Assembly: GCA_945859605.1 (NCBI GenBank)
Contig: OX243811.1
Location: 54,729,113-54,793,112 of the forward strand
Source of the DNA: Lumbricus rubellus
Lineage: Eukaryota; Annelida; Clitellata; Crassiclitellata; Lumbricidae
Direction: 5' to 3'
DNA: 64,000 nucleotides
The notes below the pieces were generated by a model, which was given only the letters and a program-made list of their open reading frames with translations, searched no databases and was not told the origin of the DNA. Made by a program: the position numbers and the translations under genes. This document shows positions 11,023 through 21,828 of the stretch, one piece after another (within the stretch, counting starts at the first letter, position 1; every line of letters starts with the position of its first letter).

Positions 11023-14000
11023 CTATTGATCTTTTAACACCAACTGATCGATTAGCTCACTCTGAGAGGTCATGGGTGCATCATGAGTAGAAGTAGGATG
11101 ATGATGCTTGCGATTAGGATGAGGTGATGGTGATTCCGTGCGTCGCATTGAAGGGCTGCTGTCATTCCTACGGTGCAGCTGATGTTTGTCATCGTATACG
11201 GATGATGATGATGATGGAAATGGTGATCGGTGTTTCCTCTTTGTCTTATCCGACGATCGAGGAGAATCTCGCTTCTTCAAACCGTACTGCAATTAATACG
11301 TAGTATGTAATAATAATAATAATATTATAGGTAGGTTAAGCTTAGAATATTGCATGACCTACGCAGACTATAATATTATAGCCTATGCATAGTATACATG
11401 CGGAAATTGGCAGGGTGAGAATTGCCGGTGGGTTGAGGTTTCAAACCCCCAGTCTTTCTTACAGCCCCATAATTATATAGTAGCCTAAAGTCTGTTTTCA
11501 CACCCCACTACCAAGTTTATAATGGTCCAACCCCCAGTTATTTTTCCACAATTCTCACACTGGAAATTGAAGATACGTAGGCCTACGTAGGCCCTATATT
11601 TACAATTCTTCTCTTTTCACCGTCTTGACCCATGGGAGTTTGCAGCGGACGAGCTATAAGCTCATTCAAGTAGCCTAGGTCTAGCCTATTATTATTATTA
11701 TGACGATAGGGCACGCGATTTGATTACGGTCTGAATAAATCGACATGCATCGAGGTGCTCTGAATTGTTGATGCATACAACAGCATGATCATTAGAGCAT
11801 CAGGACATACTGTCACATACATGTATAGTCGGTATCGAGCTGTTGCATCCTGCGTACGAATTATTACGATTGCTGTTGTACCTGAGTTTGGCCACATTTC
11901 TGTTTGCATGGGTCTGGAATCTCTGGATGGTCATGGTCATGCATGTTGATGGAGCGCTACATCATCGTATATACATGAATCTCATAGATAGATCTACTGA
12001 CCTTGTCTCTGATGTCCTTTCGCACCTTTTCCCTTTCTCCTTCCATCCGTTGGTGCTTTTCCTTTCTCTTCTTGTTCTCTTTTCGTTGCGATTCTGTTAC
12101 TTCCGGGTCTTCGTTGCTTTCGCTGTCCGAATCATCGTCGTCTGCAATTATAATTAATTACGCATTCACGATAATCATAATTATCCACATCATCGATGAA
12201 TACACACACATTCATGATTTCACTTCTAGAATTGGATGGCTTTCGTAGGCTCTACTCTTTATTGAATTAGTCCACTGTCTACCTCATCTACATGTTTATT
12301 GCATCCATGTAATCACCAGAGCGATGCATAGGCTAAGCTGTAGCCTATAGGCCCAGCTTCAAAACTAATGAAGGCCTTTATAAAAACAAATGCTTATAGG
12401 CTTATGAAAGCGTATATATAGCTATTTTGAGACTTCACAGTCTATAATTATGCATCATCTTATCATATAGGCCTAATATAGAGGAACAATTGACTTATTT
12501 GCGTAACCGACTACCACATTAATAAGCGAACCTCAATAATGATATGAGTTTTTATTATTACATTATTATGTTATAGGCCTACTGATATATAGTATAGCCT
12601 ATGAGACTACGTTATACTCTGCTCTTAACACTGTTCTCTTTAACTGTGGTTGGGTCGGGAGCGCTTCTAAGTAAATACTCTTGAAGAGGCGCTATATAAA
12701 TGTCTGAAATATATTAATTAATTAATTAATTAATGTATAGTAGTTTGCATTAATATATATGACAACAACTATAAGCTCAATAATTAATTTAATTGGGCAC
12801 ATGTATCAGCAATTAAGTTTTTATTACAGTCCTATAGGCCTACACTGACAAAGGACACAGCAGCAAAACACCAGGAGGCACTGACCCAGCAGAGGCCCGG
12901 GGCTGTGACCCAGCAGAGGCTCGGGGTTGTGACCCAGCAGAGGCCCGGGGGCTGTGACCTAGCAGAGGCCCGGAGCTGTGACCCAGCAGAGACCCGGGGA
13001 CTCTGGCCTAGTGGCTTTGGACCAGCAGAGGCCCATGGGCTCTGGCCCAGCAGAGCCATGGAGGTTATGGCGCCAATGACTGCACAAGTTTTGACTCTGA
13101 AGGTGTCGCGATGCAGGAGAATGTTCACAGAACTTTTGCGAAACATCGACACAACGAAAAATGTAATTTGCATCAAAATTACAGTTTATCAAACACGAGC
13201 GCTTTTGACGAACAGAACCAAATTAAGCCTTATTTATAACAGACGAGAAACTTATTTAGGACCCGATACACGACACCTATTGGATTTCAAATTAGTTCAA
13301 CCGATTTAGTCTCTGTCCTTCTGTTTGTCTGTATAATTATGTCTTTTCTTTGATATATGAAAACCCACGCACAGAGTAGGCCTAGGCCTATTGTGAATAA
13401 TGTATTTAAGCACTATGTCGGCCTACATATGTAGGACCTATGTTAAAGTTTCTTTTATAATCTCTGTCTAACATTATACACTCTTTCTTTCCATCGATCT
13501 ACCGTACATTGAGCCCCGTCCCCTGTCGCTTAGTCTTGCCCCAGCCAGCATCGAAAAATGGGTCCCTATAGTGTACCGTACGAAATTTTTGGATGTCAGA
13601 TCAAAACGTATCCGACTCGAGAAGTCGAGATTAACGAAGCAGAACCTTAATCTTTCGTGGACCATTATGAAGTGTCCGTTAAAGCTTCAAGTCCAACGGA
13701 TTAGGATCGATGATCTGTGCTCTGTAGGTCTATAAGCAAAAGGCCTTGCTGACCTTTGCCCTATAGCCTAGCCCTAGATTCTGCTATGCATGGACGCTGC
13801 TTTCAGCAAGCACTGGCGCATAATTTTAGGAACTGAGTTGTAAAATTATACAATGTGTGTTGTGTAATATTTTTTGTGGTAGTATTCTTGTATTTTTGTT
13901 CATCACCTTTTTTTAGAGGAGGGTGGGGTGTTTGTGCGCATCGCTTGCCTTAAAATTAAAAACCAATGAAGTGTACGAAACAAGACGTAGGCTACGTGGT

Positions 14001-17000
14001 TCAGTTTAGGAAATTACAAAAGCAACAGCTGTAGCAAGTTTTAATTAAGTAATTTGCAAGTGACAGCTTGTTTGAGCGGCATTGCAATGCTTCAGCATGC
14101 AGCAGGTTTGAATGATCAAGTCATTAATCTAGCGATGTGGCATTTTCCACAGTCAGCACAAAGACTTTAATTAGGACTGTGATTATAATTAGGCATTGTA
14201 GCCTATCTCATATAGACCTATAGGAAACCCAGGAGTAGGGCCTATAGGTATACCAAATTTCACAAAATTGTAATTCGTGACTGAGTAGGCCTAAGTTAAA
14301 GGAAAATAATTATCAACATGCTTGCGATGATTTAATAGGCAGAAAGATTGAATGCTTGCTTGTTGCTTCTGTTGTTGCTGATGATGTTGATGATGATGAT
14401 GTAGGAGGAGGAGGAGGAGGTAGAGGAGACGAGTCAGGAAACGTTCCATAGTTGTTGGAATGCACCGGACGATAGACTGTTTGCGCAGGAAAGATTGCTT
14501 GGTTCTCTGAGATAGATTCTTCACGAACAGCTGCTGCTGCTGGTATTGGAGATGAGATTTCCCATCGTGTTTCACAATTAAGGCCTACCAGAATTTGAGA
14601 ACCACTTTAGTTTTCTTTTCATTATAGAGCAAAATTAATCTGTTATAAAATTAATCAGTTTGATCTTCAAAGAATTATTGATCAGCGTATGCCATGGTAG
14701 CCTACTCAAAAACAATGAGGTAGGCGGCGTGTAAAGCCGTGTAGCCTATGAGTAATGCTATGTCATGCTATGTGATGTGATGTTATGTTGTGTTATGTTA
14801 TGTTATGTTATGTTATGTTATGAGTCGGGCACAGCATTAATCAAAGGAGTTGAATGAATTGGAATTATACCAGGACCACACAGATAAAATAATTGCTTCC
14901 ATTAAAACAGCAAGCCGATATAATTTATCAGAAGCTTTGATTACTCTCCAAATGCATTTATTTAATCAATGAGACAAGAAGAAGTCATGCAAGAACATTG
15001 CTATAAGCCTACACGAATACGCCCTAAAGTTCTTCAGATTCTGTTGACCATAATCAGCGAGCATATAGGCATTCGGGAGATTTCAGCAGTGGGGGGGGGG
15101 GGGGCAAAGATTTTACTTCTGCCCAAAAATAAATCTCGTTGTGGGAAATACTGTTTTTCCCAGACAAAAAATTTGAAATATGTCGTAAAAATTACTATTT
15201 TGTATTTTTCCGGGTCTGTTTGCCCGAAAATCAGACTTGCCCGAAATTGAGGGGTGGGGGCGTTTGCCCCTCTGTACCCCCGCCTCATACGCCTATGTCA
15301 GCGAGTCTCCGTCTCAGTGGCACAATGAATTATTAGGCGTATACCCAGGTATCTCAGTAACTGATCAAAACAGTAAACTCTATTCCTTCGTCTGAGAATT
15401 AATTCAGTCGCTTCCATAAAAAGTTTCTGGAAATTTCTCAGACTTTAATTGCACCTATCAAGGCTCGAAAAGTTCTATGGCATGCGTCATCACATAATAA
15501 TATGCATCCGACTGGTGTTTAACACACGATATGACATTCTACACTGAATTGTCGCTTCACGTTAAATATAACAAATAGCACCAGCAGGAGCGATTGCTGG
15601 GCGCCCAAATGTCGAAAGCTACGCTATGTCAGGGTATAGGCCTACCATAGGTGCCCTAGGTTATAAAATTTTATTCACTGTGCATGGGTCTGCAATTTTA
15701 CTGAGGCTGACTCACACAACTGATAGACGAAGCAGACCTCCCAGGCCACTGCACTGATCTGATCCGATCTCTGATTTCATCTGTCGGGGTTCGATCGATT
15801 TGTGTAAGCCCCCCCCCTCCCTCCGATACCCATGCACTCGACTGACAGTGGCGTAGCCACGCCCAGGCAATTACGGGCAATGCCCGATTGGCGATTAGCT
15901 CTGCTCGGGCTGCACGGGCAGTATTCGCCCATACATTAAATTTTTTATTTGACTGGCTTTTGATGCTATTAAAATTTATGTTTTGGGATAACGATGTCAC
16001 AGTTGCATTTGGGCTAATATTGAAACTTGCACCGTCAAAATACTCGCCTGCATGGGCCAACTGGCACGTCATATAGGCCTATACACAGTGCCAGATTAAC
16101 TATGGCGCAACTGGCGCACTTGCGCCAGGCCTTCCTTTGCCCGGGGGGTAAAATGTTTTTAAAAACATTGAGAAATCTGATTATTCGATCGAATTTGTTT
16201 ATATAAGTCACAGTCCGGCTTATTTAAAATGTTTAATTTCTAAAACAAACATTGCATATAAAATTTGGTGGCATTATTAAAAACAGGCCTTCTATAGTAC
16301 TACTACTATAATGATGACGTACTAATTAATTGTGTAGGCTACTGTAATGATGACGTATAACGTAGGCCTAATCAATTTATGCGCGGATCAACCTCATCAC
16401 CAAATAAAATATAGATATGCGTACGGTACAGACGACACAGTGTTTATTCCATGTAATATTATTATCTACTATTTAGTGTTTATGTAGCTGCTTATTTCTT
16501 TTTTTAATTTTAATTTTTAAACAAATAAAATAAGTAGGCCTAAAGAAAATGAAGAAATTTTGAGTCCGGTTGGCAGAAACGTCAAAGAAAACGCGAACTT
16601 GAAGAGGTAGGCAAACAGCAACGTGGTAGTAGGCCTAGGTCTATTGATAAATTTCTGGCAGTAAAAACACGAGAAGTGCCGCAATATATAGATGGCGTCG
16701 ACTCAGCGTCAGAAGCTGGATGCAGTTAAGGCTTAGGCCGCTCCGCAGTGTCATCACTAATGCCAACAACAGACACCCTTGATTTCAGCAATGATATCAT
16801 TGATATGCCTAAATCTGAAACTACCATAGATCTACCATTAAAACAAGAGACAGAAACAGGTACAGCAGTTACTCCAAAAAAGATGCTGAATAAAATATAC
16901 CGCTATAATTTGAAAGACAGCTTTCCAAATGTTTGTATTGCACTAGCCTACGTATTTACTTAACTTTGCCTGTGAGTAGGCCTAACTGCAGTGGAGAAAG

Positions 17001-17921
17001 ATAATTCAGTCATTTAAAACGCATAAAATCATATTTGAGGTCAACAATGGGCCAGGACAGATTGGCAAATTTAACTCTTTTGAACATTGAGTCGGAAATC
17101 TTGACAGATCTTGACTTTCAAGATATCATTGATTCTTTCTCTACTTTGAAAGCGCGAAGGAAAGACTTTTAAACTCGACGAACATTTTTGAACTGTAACA
17201 AGTCAAATTAAAAAATCTCCTATGATCCTATCACAGCTTCATTTTGTGTTCATAAATTATTGGAGTATGTTTTTCTATATAATTACTTCCCCCCCATTTT
17301 TTGATAATTTGGTTGGATAGAGGGCCTACTTTAGTTTTGTTGCATTGTTTGCGCCAGGCCTCTAAAAAGTTAATCCGGCACTGCCTATACAAGTAACACA
17401 TCTCTGTACTCGTAATTTAATTAAATTTATACATGCTGCATGCCGTCTGCCCGTCACCATCTGCCCTTCGTGAACCTGACAATATCAACGGATGTCAAAC
17501 TAGCCCATACGGTTACAAAGCTTGCTCCATTAGGCCAAGGGTTCATATATCTTTAGCGCCATGTATCAAGATGTCTATGATTAGGCCTATTCGTAGGGCA
17601 TTTCCACAATCATGTTCTCCAGTTCCACGGGAAGAGAGGGTCAGAGGTCGCTGACCTTGGGGAACGGGTTATCAGTCCAGGCTAGATACATTTCAAAGTC
17701 TGTCGTCCCTTAGAGCCTCTGTGGAATGTTTGAACTGTTCAATTGATGGCATCAGCGGTCTTTTCCTTGACCAGAGCCAAGAACTCCTATATTCATTTAT
17801 CCAGACCTCCTTGCTAGAGCCCCGTATGTACCAGATGGAAATTATCACCTTCTGAAGTTCTGACAAATCATCACCACTTACTTTGGTAACGCCGGAACAG
17901 ACCAAGTGCAATGCAGGAAGG

Positions 17922-17956
<35 letters not shown>

Positions 17957-18708
17957 TATATATATATATGCTGCCCGGTTTACATTTTGCTTCTGCCTAC
18001 GCCACTGTCGACTGATCATCGATTGACTCCCACTGAATCCGATGGACCCAGAGTCCCAGACTAATTAACTTAAATTAAGCGTCGTGAGAATTAGAACTGC
18101 ACATGTCTTTAGATCTACATCAGTCACGATCTAGGCCTACCGCTATTGTATAGACAGGTCGTGAAATTTCAATATAGGCCTAGGCCTATTTTTAGCTATC
18201 CAATCTGATATAAGAATTTCTATAACGCTACTGTAATAATGCTCAAAACATCAGTGAATACAGGATATAATCATAATTATAATCGTTATAGTAGCCTACT
18301 ATCTACATGTAGATATACATGTAGGCCTACATCTAGCGTGCGCAAAGTTGCTGTCAATTTCCAGGGCGACATCCTTTGAAAGTCGGGAAAGAAATTGGAG
18401 AATACTCGGAAGCATCCTATATATGGAGGTAATAAAAAATGAGTCGATGGAAAGATATGTTTTTAGTCGAGATATGAAAGCCATGCTGATTAATATCAGA
18501 AATATCGGTGTAGCACTGTAGCCTAGGCTATATAATGGCAGCCGCGTAGTCCAAGTTTTATTCCGCGATTTTAGACAATACATATAGGCCTATAACATGG
18601 CTTTGTGCTGCGACACTAAATCTGTTACGACCAGAGCTGGATAAATATAGACGTACCTGATACGGTTTCAAACTTATTGCCGCCGAGATTCTTGGCTAAG
18701 AAGTCCAT
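11023..18708 (-). CDS. cplx: Complexin, three coding exons
   Basis: Complexins are small cytosolic proteins that bind the assembled SNARE bundle and clamp or promote calcium-triggered synaptic vesicle fusion. The coding exons are 18657-18708, 12002-12141 and 11023-11286, joining in phase to 151 residues. Exon 1 encodes MDFLAKNLGG, like the usual complexin N-terminus. Exon 2 begins with an acidic Asp/Ser/Glu stretch and then has the accessory and central helix, including RMEGEREKVRKDIRDK. Exon 3 continues it with YGLKKRD. This central helix is the diagnostic SNARE-binding segment. Donors are GTACGT and GTCAGT, and both acceptors end in TGCAG. The rest of exon 3 is odd: about 75 residues rich in Ser, His, Arg and Pro, with no CAAX box and no obvious match to the usual C-terminal membrane-binding helix. 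An alternative or additional 3' exon is possible. Intron 1 is 6.5 kb and full of transposons. Confidence 0.88.
11411..11562. mobile_element. hAT-like MITE, family A copy 2
   Basis: This 152-bp element begins CAGGGTGAGAATTGCCGG and ends CACAATTCTCACACTG. The 8-bp flanks are GAAATTGG and GAAATTGA, a duplication with one mismatch. It lies in complexin intron 2 and has no coding capacity. Confidence 0.8.
12625..12735 (+). mobile_element. L2-like retroelement 3' tail
   Basis: The phrase GAAGAGGCGCTATATAAAT followed by an (ATTA)n run closely matches the 3' end of the LINE fragment at 61255-62165. Only the tail remains. Confidence 0.55.
12880..13065. repeat. GC-rich minisatellite, unit about 24 bp
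   Basis: About seven imperfect units of GACCCAGCAGAGGCCCGGGG type. Both strands stay open across it (12905-13309 plus, 12832-13176 minus), but this only reflects the repeat period being a multiple of three. I do not call a gene. Confidence 0.85.
13070..15053. other. Complexin intron 1, simple repeats
   Basis: No exon seen. It contains a GAT/GTT trinucleotide patch followed by (GGA)n at about 14355-14430 and a (TTATG)n array at about 14765-14822. Confidence 0.5.
15062..15297. mobile_element. hAT-like MITE with perfect 8-bp duplication
   Basis: The 236-bp element lies between two copies of TCAGCGAG (15054-15061 and 15298-15305). It begins CATATAGGCATTCGGGAG; read inward from the other end it begins CATAGGCGTATGAGGCG. 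A G-run follows the left end. There is no coding capacity. Confidence 0.75.
16086..17383 (+). mobile_element. hAT element nested inside the outer hAT element
   Basis: It begins CAGTGCCAGATTAACT and ends AGTTAATCCGGCACTG, so the 16-bp inverted ends differ at one base. The flanks are perfect 8-bp duplications CCTATACA (16078-16085 and 17384-17391). It keeps both ends of a hAT transposase gene but lacks the middle. Since its duplication lies within the outer element, it inserted later. Confidence 0.88.
16556..17172 (+). pseudogene. hAT transposase remnant, internally deleted
   Basis: The open stretch 16556-16729 encodes a basic segment (QKRQRKRELEE) followed by RSIDKFLAVK, resembling the N-terminus of ZMYM/Ac-type hAT transposases. 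From about 16900 a segment with FPNVCIALAYVFT runs, through stops and a frame change, into IKSYLRSTMGQDRLANL. A clean 41-codon frame at 17047-17172 then carries LLNIESE and ends KARRKDF. This order matches the C-terminal hAT dimerisation region. The catalytic core between the two is absent and stop codons interrupt the rest, so it is dead. Confidence 0.75.
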
Positions 18709-19019
18709 GACTACATTTACCGAAGGATACTACTTCGGTCCTCAGAAGTCCCTGTAGGGTCCGCAGAAGGCCCATCCACAGAACCTCACAAAGAATCGTC
18801 TATAGGTGCAGTACTGCACCTAGAAGACCTAGACACACTGCATCAAACGATCTCACAATGATGTAGGCGGTTTCATTCAGGTCTTCTATATTATTATTAT
18901 AAAATCTGCACCCAGTGACTCATCATGGTGCGTCGAAGGCATTAATTCTGAAACACGCACCTGCAACTGACTAGCTGCTTGTCTCCGTATGTTGTTGCTG
19001 CTGCAGCCCACATCAGTGT

Positions 19020-19732
19020 ATATAACTATAGTAACTCATTTCAAATGTATATTCATGTATTTAGACCGTTCGCTAAAATGCATGTATATATATATATATA
19101 TGCGCATTTATGTAGGCCTATGTTCACTATAATGCAGATTTAAATATGCACTTTGCTTTACCTTATATATATATAATATATATGCATATAACTATATATA
19201 TATATATACATATATCTGTTTGGTATGATCAATTGATCATGATGAAACAGATAAGGCTATAGACTATGTCTTTATAGGCGTGCACGGCGTGTATGGATTT
19301 GCGCATCCTAATTATAGGCTTAGGCCTATACAACTAAATTGAAATATCATAATAATTATGCAGATTCAATATTCAACGCTGTTCCTAGCTGCAGTCTGTA
19401 GCCTTACACTTAGTCTCTATAATATAGACTACTATATAATTATTATAGTCATGATCATTTGGACTTCCACTGGATTCTACTTTTTCATACTCATAATTCA
19501 GTTAGTATACAACTATACATGCATGAATCATAATTCGAATAATATATATATATATATATATGTATAATTGCGTGTAGGCCTATATGTGTGTGAGTAGGTG
19601 TGTGCGTGTGTGTATGTGTGTATAGACCTATATGTGTGTGTCTGTGTGTATGTGTGTCTGTTCGTGTGCGCTTGTGTGTGTGTGTGTGTGCGCATGCTAA
19701 ATTTGCACAAGAACGCGGGCAATTGGGCAAAA

Positions 19733-19770
<38 letters not shown>

Positions 19771-19880
19771 GCCGGTGTACCGGTAGCCTACATTAGCACA
19801 GTTGACAGTCGAGAATATATATATACATATAATATAGGTCCTATATATATAGACCTACGAATTATGTAATTATATAGGCT
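19020..19880. repeat. Low-complexity block of (TA)n and (TG)n
   Basis: Several (TA)n runs (19083-19101, 19165-19210, 19540-19562, 19735-19765) and a long imperfect (TG)n run (19583-19690). Open frames here encode only His/Thr or Tyr/Ile repeats and are not genes. Confidence 0.85.
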
Positions 19881-20455
19881 AGTCGTAGTTGGAATACAAT
19901 CATACACTTCTTTTCAAATCTCATTGCAATACGGTCCTGACAACTTATTTTGCCAGCACAGAGTGTATGGGAAGCTATAGGTTAGACATAGGCCTAGTGA
20001 GGGTCGGTTAGGGTTAATAGAATTAGGGTTAGTGTCGTCACTCTTTCCCAAATATTGAAATATTACGTAAGATCTATTAATAGCGGTCCCCGATTGTACA
20101 GCTTCGCCTGAGGGACTAGATAAAACGCTGATCAACACACTCTGGATTAACAGTTAGGCACTTAGGCTACAGTACTGGTAGGCTCAATTGCAAGTTCAAT
20201 ATTGTAGCCATAATTATATCCGTTGCCAGACACTGTTATTTTTTACTTCTGTAAAACAACCGACCAAAGAATTTCCTTTACGCAGAAGTATTTTAATTAC
20301 AAAAACAGCTAGGCCTTCGGCCAAGGATTCTGTAGGCCTACATGCCTGATATGCTCCTTTTTTTACTAAAGAGGTAACTATTATTATTCTTATTTCCGGT
20401 GACGTCACAGAGTGCACCTTCAAAACTTCAAAATATGTAGTCTGTGCCTTTGTGG
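19881..20455. other. Upstream of complexin and of the BTB gene, nothing recognised
   Basis: No exon, RNA gene or complete repeat is recognised. Density of TAGGCCTA-like words falls off towards 20.7 kb. Confidence 0.4.
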
Positions 20456-20463
20456 TCACTGAT

Positions 20464-21022
20464 CAGGATTGCCAGAGCTTCGCAAAAGCGCGTGTTGGGC
20501 TACTTTTCAAAGTTTTCGCGACTGAAAATTTTGCCTCGCGATATTCTGGGCTCCATTTGAACAGGTCCGAGATCGCGATGAGGATCGACGACGACACTGT
20601 TCAGTATATAGTTGCATATATAGTTATATAATGTATAGTTATATATTATTATTATTATGTGCATTTTAACCTAGCAAACCTGCATGTAGATCCATTTTTT
20701 AACCTAACAAACCTACATGTAAGGCCTAGATCCATTTTTTAACCTAACAAAATAGATCAATAAATATAAAATCAAGCAAAATATTTATTTATGTTGCATA
20801 TTATATAAACTGAACACACATAAAACCTTTGTAACATTAGTTATATGTAACATGCTGCGTTCTGCCAGCCTGAAGTGTTGATTAAACGAAAATTGATTGA
20901 TAGATTGATAATCATTGATTGCATAGTAAAATAATTTTTCATCTAGCTGCTCATGTCGCGGCTTTTGGGCGACTTTGTGACATGATCTCGCGACAAAGCG
21001 TTCCGAAATCTGGCAAGCCCTA
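20464..21022. mobile_element. hAT-like element, non-autonomous
   Basis: The 559-bp element begins CAGGATTGCCAGAGCTTCG; read inward from the other end it begins TAGGGCTTGCCAGATTTCG. The 8-bp flanks are TCACTGAT (20456-20463) and TCGCTGAT (21023-21030), one mismatch. It contains CGCGGCTTTTGGGCGACTTT, whose inverse also recurs at 44025-44085. No transposase. Confidence 0.7.
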
Positions 21023-21160
21023 TCGCTGATCAGCGGTTTGACTGAAACAACAGAAGGTCCAAGAAAATCAGCTTCTCTGCAATAATTGTCCACTTTGCTG
21101 ATTATTTAGAAGTTGTGGTTGAAAAACAGTCTGGCCTTTAATAGAACACCGCCAGAAAAG

Positions 21161-21583
21161 TTCCTGGAGGGCGTCTCTTCATTTCGTTTGGTAGGCATAT
21201 GAGGAAGCTGTTCGTTGCGGAAACATAGTGTTATCTAATTGTAAACAATGAAATATCATGGTCACTGGCAGTTAATAACTATCACCTATTCAGCTGATAT
21301 TTATTTATCTTGATGTACTTGACTTAGTATTTCGACTAGCAGCAAAATGTTCTTTTTTCAATTCCTGGAGGGCGTCTCTTCATTTCGTTTGGTAGGCATA
21401 CGAGGAAGCTGTTAAAGCTACGTTCGTTGCGGAAACATAGTGTTGTCTAAATATTATTGTAAACAATGAAATATCATGGTCACTGGTAGTTAATAACTAT
21501 CACCTATTCAGCTGATATTAATTGATCTTTATGTACTTGACTTAGTATTTCGACTAGTAGCAAAATGTTCTTTTTTCAATTCA
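21161..21583. repeat. Tandem duplication of about 200 bp in the 5' flank of the BTB gene
   Basis: Copy 1 (21161-21361) and copy 2 (21362-21583) both start TTCCTGGAGGGCGTCTCTTC and are nearly identical. Copy 2 has two short insertions (AAAGCTAC and ATATTATT type). The second copy ends about 245 bp before the proposed BTB start codon, so it may duplicate promoter or 5' UTR sequence. Confidence 0.85.
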
Positions 21584-21828
21584 TTGTTTTTTTTATTGGT
21601 TCTAGATGGGCCTATGCTCATTGTTTCATTTATTTTAATAGGTTTAGAATTATTTATCGTTTTTAGCACCGCATCTCTTCTTTCCTGTATGTAGTGATTA
21701 CTATAAACTGATATACTTAGAAGTTAGATGCATTGCTGTGATATTAACGTAATTCACAGTAGTATGCACATCAGTAATTGTCAAGTGATGTTGACATTTT
21801 AGAAAGAGATTTGTCAGCGAGTATTGGA

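Larger units (their letters stand above)
15846..18007. mobile_element. hAT-like element (outer), interrupted by a second hAT element
   Basis: It begins CAGTGGCGTAGCCACG and ends CTGCCTACGCCACTG, and is flanked by perfect 8-bp duplications TCGACTGA (15838-15845 and 18008-18015). CAGTGGCGTAG is a typical hAT terminus. Without the nested element (16086-17383 plus one duplication copy) it is about 860 bp. I find no transposase reading frame in its own sequence, so it is non-autonomous. A (TA)n run at about 17926-17970 sits near its right end. Confidence 0.85.

Noticed and set aside
12832..13309. Long open frames on both strands across 12.8-13.3 kb.
   Set aside because: They are a by-product of the 24-bp GC-rich minisatellite, whose period is a multiple of three.
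19491..19786. Open frames rich in His/Thr or Cys/Val.
   Set aside because: Translations of (TG)n and (TA)n repeats.
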